In this document: positions 44,019-53,947 of the stretch, in pieces
Position numbering within the stretch: the first letter of the stretch is position 1
Layout: the number at the start of each line of letters is the position of its first letter
From: Quisquiliibacterium transsilvanicum
GTDB taxonomy: Bacteria > Pseudomonadota > Gammaproteobacteria > Burkholderiales > Burkholderiaceae_E
Length of the DNA: 64,000 bases
Direction of reading: 5' to 3'
Assembly: GCF_014202215.1 (NCBI RefSeq)
Contig: NZ_JACHGB010000008.1
Coordinates: 1 to 64,000, forward strand
Translations under genes and position numbers: made by a program
Notes under the pieces: generated by a model
What the model saw: the letters and a program-made list of their open reading frames with translations, nothing else
Told to the model about the DNA's origin: nothing
Databases searched by the model: none

Positions 44019-45008
44019 ATGCCGACCGATTCCCGCCGTCGTCAGATCCTCGGCTCGCTTGCCGCAACCGGGCTCGCAGCCGCTGGCGTGGGCCCTGCCC
44101 GCGCGCAGGCGTGGCCGTCCAAGCCGATCCGAATCTTCGTGGGCTTCAACCCGGGCGGCACCACCGACCCCTATGCGCGCGTCTACGGCGAAATCCTCGG
44201 GCAGCGCCTCAACGCGCCGGTCGTCGTCGAGAACCGCCCTGGCGCAGGGGGAACACTGTCGCTGGGTGCGCTCGCCCGCGAACCGGCCGACGGGCACACC
44301 ATCGGCATCACCACGTCCACCTCGGTCTGGGGCGCGCGCACGCTCTATCGCCGGCTGCCCTACGATGCCGATCGCGACTTCGTGCCGCTGGGCTGGTTCC
44401 CGGTCGGACCGCTGCTGATGGCGGTGCCCTCCACTCTGCCGGTCAACGACGTCAAGGAGTGGGTCGATTACGCGCGCAAGAATCCGGTCTCGATGGCGAG
44501 TTACGGCCCGGCCTCGGTGCCGCACCTTGCCACCGAGGAGTTCAACAAGCGCTACGGCACCAAGATCAACGTCGTCCATTACAAGGGTGAAGGGCCGATG
44601 TGGCCGGACGTGAGCACCAGCGTCACGCAGGCGGGAATCGGCAGCTACATGGCGCTTGCCCCGCACATCGCGCGCGGCTCGGTGAAGGTGCTGGCCTCGG
44701 TGGGCGACGAGCGCTCCCCGAAGCTTCCCCAGGTCACCTCGTTCGCGTCGCAGGGCTTCGACGGCGAGATCTTCCGGCTCAGCGGCGGGCTGCTGATGGT
44801 GGCGCCTGCCGCCACCCCCGAGGACGTGCTGCAACGGATCTCACAGGCATTCGTCGAAGGCGCGGACTCACCGAAGGCGGTCGCGCTGCGCGAGGCCTTC
44901 GCGATCGGCGACAAGCCGACCACGATGGACGAGGCGAAAAGGAAGTGGCGCGAAGAGAGCCCGATCTGGATCAGGCTGACGGACCAGCTGGGGATCAAGC
45001 TGGACTGA
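44019..45008 (+). CDS. Bug family (TctC) periplasmic solute receptor with Tat signal
   Basis: 329 residues. The N-terminus RRRQILGSLAATGLAAAGVG followed by ARA-QA is a twin-arginine export signal. The Bug core is complete: WPSKPIRIFVGFNPGGTTDP, VVVENRPGAGGTLS, PADGHTIGI and VVHYKGEGPMWPDV. It binds an unknown small carboxylate-like solute. The ATG at 44019 has GGGGAGGAG upstream. Probably regulated by the divergent TetR protein. Confidence 0.93.
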   Translation: MPTDSRRRQILGSLAATGLAAAGVGPARAQAWPSKPIRIFVGFNPGGTTDPYARVYGEILGQRLNAPVVVENRPGAGGTLSLGALAREPADGHTIGITTSTSVWGARTLYRRLPYDADRDFVPLGWFPVGPLLMAVPSTLPVNDVKEWVDYARKNPVSMASYGPASVPHLATEEFNKRYGTKINVVHYKGEGPMWPDVSTSVTQAGIGSYMALAPHIARGSVKVLASVGDERSPKLPQVTSFASQGFDGEIFRLSGGLLMVAPAATPEDVLQRISQAFVEGADSPKAVALREAFAIGDKPTTMDEAKRKWREESPIWIRLTDQLGIKLD

Positions 45009-45064
45009 GCGGAGGGCTCCGCCCGCCCTTGACCGCGGTGCGCGCCCTCGGCGCCACCGCGGCG

Positions 45065-45481
45065 CTACGCGGGCTTCGGGACGACCACGGACTTCGTCAC
45101 GCGCGCGGTCGCGATCATGGTCTCACCGACGCGGGCGGCCACGTCGACGAACGCGAGGCTGCGCCCGAGGCGGGCGACCTGCGCCGCCAGGACGACGCGG
45201 TCGCCGAACGCCGCGCCGCGCATCACCGAGACGTGCAGGTCATGCGTCACGGCATGCCGATCCGGCGCGAGCCGGGTCAGCAGCGCCAGCATCGCCACCG
45301 CGTCCATCAGCGCATAGAGCACGCCGCCGTGCAGGCCGCCGAAGGCGATGTGCTGCAGATCGACCACGAATCCGGCGCTCGCCTTGCCATCGGCGGATGC
45401 CTCGAACGCGAGGCCGAGGTGACGATGGAGCGCAAACTCGAGAAGGATCTGCTGGCGGGGGCTGGGTTGGATCGTGGTCAT
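45065..45481 (-). CDS. PaaI family hotdog-fold thioesterase
   Basis: 138 residues. The hotdog signature HIAFGGLHGGVLYALMDAVA contains the usual HGGxxxxLxD core, and the strand THDLHVSVMRGAAFGDRV follows. It hydrolyses an acyl- or aryl-CoA thioester in the cytoplasm. The ATG at 45481 is chosen because the upstream open frame reads antisense through a terminator and a tRNA gene. It stops (TAG) 56 bp from the convergent Bug gene. Confidence 0.85.
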   Translation of the reverse strand: MTTIQPSPRQQILLEFALHRHLGLAFEASADGKASAGFVVDLQHIAFGGLHGGVLYALMDAVAMLALLTRLAPDRHAVTHDLHVSVMRGAAFGDRVVLAAQVARLGRSLAFVDVAARVGETMIATARVTKSVVVPKPA

Positions 45482-45520
45482 CGCTCGTGTGCTTTCTCGC
45501 GCAGCCGGCTTGCTCCTCCC

Positions 45521-45551
45521 GCAAAACAACAACGCCCGCTTGCGCGGGCGT
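45521..45551 (-). terminator. intrinsic terminator after tRNA-Ser
   Basis: On the minus strand ACGCCCGC-loop-GCGGGCGT (45551-45532, 8-bp stem, 4-nt loop) is followed by GTTGTTTTGC. It lies 7 bp after the tRNA 3' end. Confidence 0.8.
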
Positions 45552-45558
45552 GATTGCT

Positions 45559-45651
45559 TGGCGGAGACGGAGGGATTCGAACCCTCGATGCAGTTTTTGG
45601 CCGCATGCTCCCTTAGCAGGGGAGTGCCTTCGACCTCTCGGCCACGTCTCC
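45559..45651 (-). tRNA. tRNA-Ser (GCT)
   Basis: A 93-nt type II tRNA including an encoded CCA. Acceptor stem GGAGACG/CGTCTCC, anticodon stem CTCCC/GGGAG with loop CTGCTAA giving anticodon GCT, a long variable arm (CATGCGGCCAAAAACTGCATC region) and T-loop GTTCGAATC. The length and extra arm are typical of serine tRNA; it reads AGC/AGU codons. Confidence 0.97.
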
Positions 45652-45740
45652 TGGCTTCGAATTGTTCACTCGATGCCGGCTCGGGGCGAATTGTATCCGA
45701 AAAAGCGCGGCCGCCCGAATGAGCCGGCCGCGCGGCGCGA

Positions 45741-46931
45741 TCAGTAGGTAATTGGCGGCGTAATCGGCACGAACTTGCCGCCACGCGCCTGCATCACCAT
45801 GGTGGCGCGCACGCCAAGGCGCTCGGTTTCGCTGAAGCTCACCGGCGAGGCGCCGAAGGCGGAAGTCCAGTTGCGCACCTTCTCCAGCCCTTTGACAAGG
45901 CTGTCGACGGTGAGGTCGCGGCCGGCATTCTTCGCGCCCTCTGCAAACAGCATCACGCTGGTGTAGCCGAAGACGATGCCGTCCTCGGGGCTCTTGCCGA
46001 ACCGGGTCTTGTAGCGTTCGATGACGCCCTTGGCCGCCGGCGGCTGCTCCGCGGAATCCAGAGGCAGGAACTGCGACTGGCCGTATAGCCCCTCCATGGT
46101 TTCGGCGCCGGCGATCGTGAACACGGCCGAGTTGGTGCCGGCCACGTTGACCATCATGTCCACCGGCCAGCCCTGCTTGCGCGCCTCCATCTTGGCCGCT
46201 GCGGTCTCGCGAACGATGGTGCCGAGGATCAGGACGTCGACATTGGCCGCCTTGAGCCGTGCGATCTGCGAGGAGTAGTCGATTGCGCCGCGCTTGTAGC
46301 TCGCGCGTTCGATCAGGCTCAGGCCGTGAACCTTCAGTTGCTCCTCGGTGGCGCGCAGCACGTTCTGGCCGGTCTCGTCATCCTGGTACAGCACGCCGAA
46401 GCGGCGCTTGCCCAGCTTCTCGTACGCCCACTTCACCTGGGCGCGCACCTGCTCGCCGTAGGGCGAGGACAGCGCGAACTTCAGCCTGTGGAAGGGCGTG
46501 TAGGTGAAGTCGGCAGGCGTGCCAGGGAACAGCAGGGGCACGCCGCGCTCCTGAATCAGCGGCATCGATGCCTGCGTGGGCGCGGTGCCCAGCGGCGCCA
46601 CCATCGCGAACACCTTGTCCTGCGTCAGCAGCTTCTGGGTGGCCAGGACCGCCTTCTTGGGATCGAAGGAGGTGTCCTCGACGACCAGGCGCAGCTTGCG
46701 TCCGTGGATGCCGCCGGCGGCATTGATGTCCTCGACGGCGAGCACCATGCCGTCGCGCAGCGGGCCGCCCAGCGCAGCCACCGGTCCGCTGAGGTCCTGG
46801 TGCGAGCCGATCAGGATCTCGGTTTCGGTGACGCCCTGGGTGGCCTGGGCGAATGCAGGGGCGCTGGCGGCGAAAGCCGCGAGCGTGACTGCGGCGCGCA
46901 GGCGCGCGCCGGTTTTGCGGAAAAACATCAT
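45741..46931 (-). CDS. ABC transporter substrate-binding protein (branched-chain amino acid/LivK type)
   Basis: 396 residues. A Sec signal peptide (RLRAAVTLAAFAASAPAFAQ) is followed by a type I periplasmic-binding fold: ILIGSHQDLSGPVAALG, AVEDINAAGGIHGRKLRLVV, PLLFPGTPADFTYTPF and the FGYTSVMLFAEG segment. It binds an amino acid or aromatic acid for a high-affinity ABC importer; no permease or ATPase genes are adjacent. The ATG at 46931 (second ATG at 46928) has GAGGAG upstream. It sits between lysC and tRNA-Ser. Confidence 0.92.
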   Translation of the reverse strand: MMFFRKTGARLRAAVTLAAFAASAPAFAQATQGVTETEILIGSHQDLSGPVAALGGPLRDGMVLAVEDINAAGGIHGRKLRLVVEDTSFDPKKAVLATQKLLTQDKVFAMVAPLGTAPTQASMPLIQERGVPLLFPGTPADFTYTPFHRLKFALSSPYGEQVRAQVKWAYEKLGKRRFGVLYQDDETGQNVLRATEEQLKVHGLSLIERASYKRGAIDYSSQIARLKAANVDVLILGTIVRETAAAKMEARKQGWPVDMMVNVAGTNSAVFTIAGAETMEGLYGQSQFLPLDSAEQPPAAKGVIERYKTRFGKSPEDGIVFGYTSVMLFAEGAKNAGRDLTVDSLVKGLEKVRNWTSAFGASPVSFSETERLGVRATMVMQARGGKFVPITPPITY

Positions 46932-47047
46932 GGTGTCTCCTCGTCGTTGTTGCGGCGCGGGCGCTCTGCGGCGCCGGTCACCGTCGACGGGGAGTCTGTC
47001 ACCGAGGCGCCTGCGGATGCAACCGCCGCCCCCGGCTTGCACGCAGG

Positions 47048-48304
47048 TCAGGCGGGCGGCTGGTCCAGTTCGAAGGCCTTGTGCAGCGCCCGGACCGCGA
47101 GTTCCATGTACTTGTCGTCGATGATCACCGAGATCTTGATCTCGCTGGTGGAGATCATCTGGATGTTGATGCCCTCCTCCGACAGGGTGCGGAACATCAG
47201 GCTGGCGAGGCCGACGTGCGAGCGCATGCCGATGCCGACCACCGAGACCTTGGCGATCTTCGGATCGCCGGTGATCTTGCCCGCGCTGATCGGCCCCTTG
47301 ACCTTCGCATCGAGCACCGCGAGCGCCTTCTCGTACTCGTTGCGGTGGACCGTGAACGAGAAGTCGGTCATCCCCGCCTCGCTGGCGTTCTGGATGATCA
47401 TGTCGACGTCGATGTTGGCGTCGGCCACCGGGCCGAGAATCTGGTGTGCGATGCCCGGGCGGTCGGGCACGCCCGACACGGTGATCTTGGCCTCGTCGCG
47501 ATTGAACGCGATCCCGGAGATGACCGCCTTTTCCATTTTTTCGTCTTCCTCGAACGTGATCAGGGTGCCCGACTGCGCCTCCACCTCCACAGGGATATCC
47601 GGGGGCGTGAGGCTCGAGAGCACGCGCGTCTTGACCTTGTACTTGCCGGCGAACTCCACCGAGCGGATCTGCAGCACCTTGGAGCCCAGGCTGGCCATCT
47701 CGAGCATTTCCTCGAAGGTGACCTTCTCGAGCCGGCGTGCCTCGGCGACGATGCGGGGATCGGTGGTGTAGACCCCGTCGACGTCGGTGTAGATCAGACA
47801 CTCCGCGGCGCCCAGGGCCGCTGCGACCGCCACCGCCGAGGTGTCGGATCCGCCCCGGCCCAGCGTGGTGATGTTGCCGGCGGGGTCGACGCCCTGGAAG
47901 CCAGTGATGATCACCACGCGCCCGGCCTCGAGATCGGCGTGCACCCGCTCCGGCTCGATGGCCTCGATGCGCGCCTTGGTGAAGGACGAGTTGGTGCGCA
48001 CCGGCACCTGCCAGCCGGCGTAGCTCACCGCGTCGACGCCGATCGCCTTCAGCGCCATCGCGAGCAGCCCCACCGAAACCTGCTCGCCGGTGGCCGCGAT
48101 CATGTCGAGCTCGCGCGGATCGGGCTGATCCTGGATCTCCCGCGCCAGGCCGAGCAGCCGGTTGGTTTCGCCGGACATCGCCGACGGAACGACCACCATC
48201 CGGTGGCCGGCGGCGTGCCACTTGGCCACGCGCTTTGCGACGTTCTTGATGCGCTCGGTCGAGCCCATCGAGGTGCCGCCGTACTTGTGAACGATCAGGG
48301 ACAT
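47048..48304 (-). CDS. lysC: aspartate kinase
   Basis: 418 residues. The kinase domain starts MSLIVHKYGGTSMGS and has VITGFQGVD, GRGGSDTSAVA and YTDVDGVYTTDPR. Two ACT domains at the C-terminus (from about 265, with ITVSGVPDRPGIAHQI and VSVVGIGMRSHVGLAS) give feedback control by lysine and/or threonine. It catalyses the first step of the aspartate-family pathway. The ATG at 48304 starts the conserved N-terminus. It follows tilS by 53 bp in the accA-tilS-lysC series. Confidence 0.97.
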   Translation of the reverse strand: MSLIVHKYGGTSMGSTERIKNVAKRVAKWHAAGHRMVVVPSAMSGETNRLLGLAREIQDQPDPRELDMIAATGEQVSVGLLAMALKAIGVDAVSYAGWQVPVRTNSSFTKARIEAIEPERVHADLEAGRVVIITGFQGVDPAGNITTLGRGGSDTSAVAVAAALGAAECLIYTDVDGVYTTDPRIVAEARRLEKVTFEEMLEMASLGSKVLQIRSVEFAGKYKVKTRVLSSLTPPDIPVEVEAQSGTLITFEEDEKMEKAVISGIAFNRDEAKITVSGVPDRPGIAHQILGPVADANIDVDMIIQNASEAGMTDFSFTVHRNEYEKALAVLDAKVKGPISAGKITGDPKIAKVSVVGIGMRSHVGLASLMFRTLSEEGINIQMISTSEIKISVIIDDKYMELAVRALHKAFELDQPPA

Positions 48305-48357
48305 GGCTGGATTCCACCCGCTCGAAGCGGGCCCGCTGGTCTGCGCAAAACCCGCGA

Positions 48358-49893
48358 TTATACGTGAGGGGCGATCCAGCATAGACGCACCAGGCGCCCG
48401 GTGCGCGGCCAGCCGGGGCTGTGATCCATGCCCAGCCCGGCCGCGAACAACAGCCGGTCGTCAGCCTCGACGAGAGGCAGCGAGGGCCTCAGCCAGGCGG
48501 GAATCCCGCGCTCCTGGTAGAGATTCTTCAGCGTCCGGGCGCGGCCTCCGGGCTGCGCGCGCAGCCGCAGCATGGAGTCCGGACTGCGGACCGTGAGCGG
48601 ACGTCCGCGCAGCCACTCCGCGCTCACGCCCCCGACCTGCGCTACCTGCGCTACCTGCGCCGGGCCATCCTCGTCGAACTGCAGCATGCCTGCGAAGCCC
48701 GGCACCGCAAGGCTGGGCTCGCCTTGCCAGGCAAGCGAGACAGCGTCCCGCGCAGCCACGACGAGGCCCTGCGCAACGGGGGCGGCAGCGATGCGCCGCC
48801 GATGGCGGCGCAGCAGCAGGCCCTCGTGCGCGACCTGTCCGTACGCTCCCGCAGCCAGCACCAGCTGGCGCTCGATCTCCCTCAGCTTCGACTCGGTGGG
48901 CGCGCGCGCGCCCAGCAATTCGAGCCACAGCCGCAGCGCAGCCGCCCGTCGCGGTGCTGGCAGCCGGGCGAGCGCGTCCGCATCCAGCGCCACAGGCGCA
49001 GCGCCGTCCGCGGGAAGACCGGCAGCCGACGACCCTGCAGTCCGCTGCGCGCGCTGCCCTGGGCACCCGCCGAGCGCAGTCGCGTCGAATTTCGCGTCGA
49101 TGGAGTTCGCGTCGACGCACGCGCCGCGCAGGTCGATGCGCGCCAGCGCCTCGATCGCGGCGCGCGCCTCGTCGAGCCGCAGGCCCAGGCGGAGCAGATT
49201 GTCGCGAAAGGCCGGAGCCACCGCGTCCATCACCGGCAGCACCCGATGCCGGAAGGCGTTGCGCAGCAGCGCCGGATCTTCGTTGCTGGGATCCTCGACC
49301 CAGCGCAGGCCATGGCGCTGCGCGTAGAAAGCGAGTTCGGCGCGTGACAGGCCGAGCAGCGGACGCAGCAGCGGCACGCCCTCGCGGCGCCCGCTCGCCT
49401 CGATGCCTGCCAGCCCGTCCACGCCGCTGCCGCGCGCGATGCGCATCAGCATCGTCTCGACCTGGTCGTCCGAGTGGTGGGCGGTCAGCACGCCGAGCGC
49501 GCCGTGACGCACCGCTGCGCGGATCAGCGCGGCGTAGCGCCGATCGCGCGCCCAGGCTTCGACGCTGGCGCCGGGCGCAGGCGCGTCCTCGACCCGATGG
49601 ATCTCGCAGGCCACGCCCAGCCGTCCGGACTCGCGCTCGCAATGCGCCTGCCACGCATCGGCGGCCGGCTGCAGGCCGTGATGCACGTGGACCGCCACCA
49701 GCCGGGCGCCTGCTGGCGCGCCGGACGCGGCGGCGTGCAGCAGCACTGTGGAATCGAGTCCGCCGCTCCAGCCGATCACGAAGACCGGCGGATGCGGCAA
49801 GGGCCCCGCAGCCGCGCAGGCCTCGCCGAGCGCCCGCGCGAGCGCCGCGACGACGGGATCAGCGTCCTTCGCCGATCTCCTTGAATTTTCCAT
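48358..49893 (-). CDS. tilS: tRNA(Ile)-lysidine synthase
   Basis: 511 residues. The PP-loop SGGLDST is at 43-49, [13 protein letters not shown] and the specificity region [11 protein letters not shown] are present, and the C-terminal TilS domain contains [17 protein letters not shown]. It modifies the anticodon C34 of tRNA-Ile2 to lysidine, allowing AUA reading. The start at 49893 overlaps accA by 35 bp. A QVA repeat (coding strand) occurs near residue 415. Length is at the upper end for the family because of Ala-rich inserts. Confidence 0.95.
   Translation of the reverse strand: MENSRRSAKDADPVVAALARALGEACAAAGPLPHPPVFVIGWSGGLDSTVLLHAAASGAPAGARLVAVHVHHGLQPAADAWQAHCERESGRLGVACEIHRVEDAPAPGASVEAWARDRRYAALIRAAVRHGALGVLTAHHSDDQVETMLMRIARGSGVDGLAGIEASGRREGVPLLRPLLGLSRAELAFYAQRHGLRWVEDPSNEDPALLRNAFRHRVLPVMDAVAPAFRDNLLRLGLRLDEARAAIEALARIDLRGACVDANSIDAKFDATALGGCPGQRAQRTAGSSAAGLPADGAAPVALDADALARLPAPRRAAALRLWLELLGARAPTESKLREIERQLVLAAGAYGQVAHEGLLLRRHRRRIAAAPVAQGLVVAARDAVSLAWQGEPSLAVPGFAGMLQFDEDGPAQVAQVAQVGGVSAEWLRGRPLTVRSPDSMLRLRAQPGGRARTLKNLYQERGIPAWLRPSLPLVEADDRLLFAAGLGMDHSPGWPRTGRLVRLCWIAPHV
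48635..48661 (+). repeat. 9-bp tandem repeat in tilS
   Basis: Three copies of ACCTGCGCT (the third ends in C), encoding QVA repeats on the coding strand. In frame, in a loop of the C-terminal half. Confidence 0.75.
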
Positions 49894-50833
49894 AGGCCAG
49901 AAGCCTCTCCTGCCGCTGCCGGACCAGATCGGACGGCTTGACGTCCTGGAACTGGCGCAGGGCGTCGCCGAGCGCGCGGCGCAGCAACTGCATCATCTGC
50001 GCGGGGTCACGATGCGCGCCGCCGACCGGCTCGCTGACGATCCGGTCGACCAGGCCCAGGGCCTTGAGGCGGTGGGCGGTGATGCCGAGGATCTCGGCGG
50101 CGTCGGGCGCCTTGTTGGATGCGCCCTTCCAGAGGATGGCCGCGCAGCCCTCGGGCGAGATCACCGAGAGCACCGCGTATTGCAGCATCAGCGTGATGTC
50201 GGAGACCGCGATCGCCAGCGCGCCGCCGGAGCCGCCCTCGCCGATGATGGTGGTGACGATCGGCACCCGCAGCGCGGACATCTCGTAGAGGTTGCGGCCG
50301 ATCGCCTCGGACTGCCCGCGCTCCTCGGCGCCGACGCCCGGGAAGGCGCCAGGCGTGTCGACGAAGGTGAAGATCGGCAGGCCGAATTTCTCGGCGAGCT
50401 TCATCAGGCGCAGCGCCTTGCGATAGCCCTCTGGGCGCGGCATGCCGAAATTCCGGTAGCCCCGCTCGCGGGTGTCACGGCCCTTCTGGTGCCCGATCAC
50501 CATCACCGGCGTGCCGTTGAAGCGGGCCATCCCGCCCACGATTGCGGGATCGTCGGAGAAGGTGCGGTCGCCGTGCAGTTCGTGGAAATCGGTGAACAGC
50601 GCGGCGATGTAGTCGAGCGTGTACGGGCGCTGCGGGTGGCGCGCCACCAGGGCCACCTGCCAGGGGGTGAGCTTCGCGTAAGTGTCCTTGACGAGCGACA
50701 GGCTCTTCTTCTGGAGGCGCTCGATCTCGTCGGCGATGTCGACCGCCGATTCACCCTGCACGAACCTGAGCGAATCGATCTTCTGCTCAAGGTCGGCAAT
50801 GGGCTGTTCGAAATCAAGAAAGGTGGTTTTCAT
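49859..50833 (-). CDS. accA: acetyl-CoA carboxylase carboxyltransferase subunit alpha
   Basis: 324 residues, standard length. It starts [19 protein letters not shown] and has [37 protein letters not shown] and [12 protein letters not shown], the oxyanion-hole region of the transferase. With AccD it transfers the carboxyl group from biotin to acetyl-CoA, the committed step of fatty acid synthesis. The ATG at 50833 has CGGAGATT upstream; the open frame beyond it is not conserved. Confidence 0.97.
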   Translation of the reverse strand: MKTTFLDFEQPIADLEQKIDSLRFVQGESAVDIADEIERLQKKSLSLVKDTYAKLTPWQVALVARHPQRPYTLDYIAALFTDFHELHGDRTFSDDPAIVGGMARFNGTPVMVIGHQKGRDTRERGYRNFGMPRPEGYRKALRLMKLAEKFGLPIFTFVDTPGAFPGVGAEERGQSEAIGRNLYEMSALRVPIVTTIIGEGGSGGALAIAVSDITLMLQYAVLSVISPEGCAAILWKGASNKAPDAAEILGITAHRLKALGLVDRIVSEPVGGAHRDPAQMMQLLRRALGDALRQFQDVKPSDLVRQRQERLLAYGKFKEIGEGR

Positions 50834-50968
50834 CGAATCTCCGGGACAGCGGGCGGTGCGCGAAATGCCGCCGGGGCGCATCGTAACGCCGGGCGAAGCA
50901 CATGTCGATTCCCGCGCCAGCCATCGTTTCAAGGACTTCCATCACGCCGGCAGCGAGGCCGGAAAAGC

Positions 50969-51616
50969 TCAGTAGTCGACCGGAACGGCCTCCAGGCTGC
51001 GCCACAGGTACCAGGTGGCGACCGTGCGCCAGGGGCGCCAGCGCTCGCCAAGCGCGGCGGCGGCCAGGCGCACCTGCCGGCCCGGAACGCCGGCAGGGCT
51101 GTCGGGCAGGTGCGCCGGATAGTGCTGCTGCAGCGCGCGCAGCACGCCGAGGTCGTCGACCGGCAGGATGTCTGGGCGCAGCAGATTGAAGATCAGGAAC
51201 ATCTCGGCCGTCCAGCGCCCGATGCCGCGCACCTCGACGAGCTCCGCGATGAGCTCCTCGTCGGCCAGCGCGGGCCAGCGGGCCGGATCGACCGCGCCGC
51301 TGTGGAAACGCTGCGCGAGATCCTTCAGGTACTCGGCCTTGCGCATCGACAGCCCGGCGCCCGCCAACGTACCGACCCGCATCCGCGACACCCGCTCCGG
51401 CGAAACCTCGCGCGCCGCTCGGGCGAAACGATCCCAGACCGCCTGCGCCGCCTTCACCGAAATCTGCTGCCCGACGATCGAGCGCGCCAGCGTCTGGAAG
51501 GGATCGCCGCGCGGTACCGGATGCGTGTCCGCACGCGCGGAGATCAGGCGGCCCATCACGGGATCCGCCAGCGACAGCTCGTCGCAGGCCTGCGCCCAGT
51601 AGTCCGGGCCGCTCAT
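50969..51616 (-). CDS. DNA-3-methyladenine glycosylase (AlkA-like, HhH-GPD)
   Basis: 215 residues. The helix-hairpin-helix is LVEVRGIGRWTAEMFLIF (127-144) and the catalytic aspartate is Asp155 in LPVDDLGV. SIVGQQISVKAAQAVWDRF is the usual second helix pair. It removes alkylated purines from DNA by base excision. It starts 4 bp after the cysS stop, so it is in the same transcript. The ORF upstream of 51616 is a shadow of cysS. Confidence 0.93.
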   Translation of the reverse strand: MSGPDYWAQACDELSLADPVMGRLISARADTHPVPRGDPFQTLARSIVGQQISVKAAQAVWDRFARAAREVSPERVSRMRVGTLAGAGLSMRKAEYLKDLAQRFHSGAVDPARWPALADEELIAELVEVRGIGRWTAEMFLIFNLLRPDILPVDDLGVLRALQQHYPAHLPDSPAGVPGRQVRLAAAALGERWRPWRTVATWYLWRSLEAVPVDY

Positions 51617-51620
51617 GGCC

Positions 51621-53027
51621 TCAACCGCGCCGCCATGTGGTGCCGGCGGGGCCGTCCTCGAGGATGACACCCCGGGCCAGCAGCTCGGCGCGGATGCGGT
51701 CCGCCTCGGCGAAGTCGCGCGCCTTCTTGGCCGCCGCCCGCGCGGCCACCGCCTGCCCGATCTGCACGTCGTCGGCGCCTGCGTCCTGCGCTGCGTCGCT
51801 GCCCAGCAGGCCGCCGCGGCGCGCCTCCTCGGGGTCCTTTGCAAGCAGCCCGAGCACGCCCGCGAGCGCGCGCAAGCGGGCCTCCAGCGCGGGGTCGCGG
51901 CTGCGATTGAGCTCGGTGGCCAGTTCGAACAGCACCGACAGGGCCACCGGGGTGTTGAAGTCGTCGTCCATCGCCTCGCGGAAGCGCCGCTCGTGCGTGC
52001 CGCTCCAGGCGATCGCCGCTGCGCTGGCATCGCCCCGGAACTCCGGCGAGAGGGCGGTGTACAGGCGCAGCAGGCTCGCGCGCGCATCCTCGAGGTGGGC
52101 ATCCGAGTAGTTCAGTGGACTGCGATAGTGCGCGCGCAGGATGAACAGCCGCACCACTTCGGCGTCGAACTTCTGCAGCACCTCGCGGATGGTGAAGAAA
52201 TTGCACAGCGACTTGGACATCTTCTCCTCATCCACCCGCACAAAGCCGTTGTGCATCCAGTAGCGCACGAAGGTGCAGCCCAGCGCCCCCTCGCTCTGCG
52301 CGATCTCGTTCTCGTGGTGCGGGAACTGCAGGTCGGCACCGCCGCCGTGGATGTCGATCGTGTCGCCCAGCAGCGAGGTCGACATCGCCGAGCACTCGAT
52401 GTGCCAGCCCGGGCGCCCCGCGCCGAAGGGCGAACCCCATTTCGCCTCGTCCGGCTCGCCGGGCTTCGCTGCCTTCCAGAGGACGAAGTCGAGCGGATCC
52501 TGCTTGGCGTCCGCCACCGACACGCGCTCGCCGGCGCGCAGGTCGTCCAGGCTCTTGCCTGAGAGACGGCCGTAGCCCTCGAAGCGGCGCACCGCGAAGT
52601 TCACGTCGCCGTCGGCGGCGCGGTAGGCATAGCCGTTTCCCTCGAGCCGCTCGATCAGGCGGAGCATCTGCGGCACGTAGTCGGTGGCGCGCGGCTCGTG
52701 GTCCGGCGGCTGCACGCCAAGCGACCGCTCGTCCTCGTGCATGTACCCGATGAAACGACTGGTGAGCGCGCGCAGGGTCTCGCCGTTCTCCACCGCCCGC
52801 CGGATGATCTTGTCGTCGATGTCGGTGATGTTGCGGACGTAGGTGACCTGGTAGCCGGTGGCGCGCAGCCAGCGCTGCACCACGTCGAAGACGACCAGCA
52901 CACGCGCATGGCCGACGTGGCAGTAGTCGTAGACGGTCATTCCGCAGACGTACATGCGGACACGGCCGGGTTCCAGCGGAACGAAGTCTTCCTTCTGCCG
53001 GGTAAGAGAATTGTGGAGTCGGAGCAT
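51621..53027 (-). CDS. cysS: cysteinyl-tRNA synthetase
   Basis: 468 residues. The class I signatures are HVGH (37-40) and KMSKS (in [13 protein letters not shown]). Zinc ligands include Cys28 (YVCGMTVYD) and the later GWHIECSAM and [10 protein letters not shown]. It charges tRNA-Cys. The ATG at 53027 starts the conserved [15 protein letters not shown]. It leads the minus-strand run cysS-glycosylase-accA-tilS-lysC. Confidence 0.97.
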   Translation of the reverse strand: MLRLHNSLTRQKEDFVPLEPGRVRMYVCGMTVYDYCHVGHARVLVVFDVVQRWLRATGYQVTYVRNITDIDDKIIRRAVENGETLRALTSRFIGYMHEDERSLGVQPPDHEPRATDYVPQMLRLIERLEGNGYAYRAADGDVNFAVRRFEGYGRLSGKSLDDLRAGERVSVADAKQDPLDFVLWKAAKPGEPDEAKWGSPFGAGRPGWHIECSAMSTSLLGDTIDIHGGGADLQFPHHENEIAQSEGALGCTFVRYWMHNGFVRVDEEKMSKSLCNFFTIREVLQKFDAEVVRLFILRAHYRSPLNYSDAHLEDARASLLRLYTALSPEFRGDASAAAIAWSGTHERRFREAMDDDFNTPVALSVLFELATELNRSRDPALEARLRALAGVLGLLAKDPEEARRGGLLGSDAAQDAGADDVQIGQAVAARAAAKKARDFAEADRIRAELLARGVILEDGPAGTTWRRG

Positions 53028-53112
53028 GGGGCGGGCGTGACGCCGGCGCTGCCGCCAGGCCCTCACCGGTGGCAACCGGGGCCGGCGCACGAGGCGGCCA
53101 CGCCGGGCGGAT

Positions 53113-53121
53113 TGCTAGAAT
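53113..53121 (+). promoter_or_regulatory. extended -10 promoter element before the TPR gene
   Basis: TGCTAGAAT, an extended -10 (TGn + TAGAAT), ends 6 bp before the ATG at 53128. A start of transcription about 7 bp downstream would fall on the start codon, giving a leaderless or nearly leaderless mRNA. No -35 is visible, as expected for an extended -10. Confidence 0.5.
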
Positions 53122-53127
53122 GGCGCG

Positions 53128-53862
53128 ATGAAAACCAGTATAGCACCGGGGTTCCCGGCGATCCGCAGCATCGCAGCAGCCGCCGCGCTCGCCGCAGCGG
53201 CCGCAATTGCGCCGGCCTTCGCACAGCAAGCGCCGGGCGCAAGCCCCGGGGCGCCGCCGGCCGCAGCCGCCGCAGTGCCCGAACAGTCCGACCCGCGGCG
53301 CGTCGCAGCCGCCGTCGCGCGGGTGCAGACGCTGCGCAAGGACGGCCGCACCCAGGACGCGCTGCAGGAGCTGGAGCTGGCGCTCAGGGCCGCGCCGCGC
53401 GACGCGCAGCTGCGCTTCCTCTATGGCGTCACGGTGGCCGAGGCCGGCCGCCGCGACGATGCGATTGCCGTGTTCGAGCAGCTGACGGCCGACTTCCCGG
53501 AGCTGCCGGAGCCGCACAACAACCTCGCGGTGATGCACGCGGCCGTCGGCGACCTGGACCGGGCGCGCGCCGCGCTCGAGAACGCGGTCCGCGCGCTGCC
53601 GGGCTACGCGCTGGCGCACGAGAACCTGGGCGACGTCTACCTGCGCATGGCAGAGCGCTCCTGGGAGCGGGCCAGCCGCGCCGACGCCCGCAACCGCAGC
53701 GCCCCTGCCAAGCTGGCGCTGGCGCGCGATCTGCTGCAGCGCGTGGCGCTCCCCGCACCAGGGGCAGGCTCTGCGAGCGCGCAGCCCGCGACCACGCAGC
53801 CCCCGGCCACGCAGCCCGCGAGCCCGTCGCGCCCCGGCGACCGCGCCGCGCCGGCCCGCTGA
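53128..53862 (+). CDS. TPR-repeat periplasmic protein
   Basis: 244 residues. Signal peptide IAAAAALAAAAAIAPAFAQ, then a Pro/Ala linker and at least three TPR-like helical pairs (DALQELELALRAAPRDAQLR, DAIAVFEQLTADFPELPEPH, RARAALENAVRALPGYALAH). The tail is Pro/Ala/Thr-rich. TPR proteins are interaction scaffolds; the partner is unknown. It heads a plus-strand series with ppiA and lpxH and is divergent from cysS. Confidence 0.85.
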   Translation: MKTSIAPGFPAIRSIAAAAALAAAAAIAPAFAQQAPGASPGAPPAAAAAVPEQSDPRRVAAAVARVQTLRKDGRTQDALQELELALRAAPRDAQLRFLYGVTVAEAGRRDDAIAVFEQLTADFPELPEPHNNLAVMHAAVGDLDRARAALENAVRALPGYALAHENLGDVYLRMAERSWERASRADARNRSAPAKLALARDLLQRVALPAPGAGSASAQPATTQPPATQPASPSRPGDRAAPAR

Positions 53863-53947
53863 GCCCCACGCCCGGCAGCCGCGCCGGCTCCGCCCCGCGC
53901 CCGAACCCCAGGCCATCCCTCTTCCAGTTCCACAACGGAGAACCTCC

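Noticed and set aside
45500-45760. Genomic island attachment at tRNA-Ser
   Set aside because: No integrase, no direct repeat of the tRNA end and no change in composition were seen.
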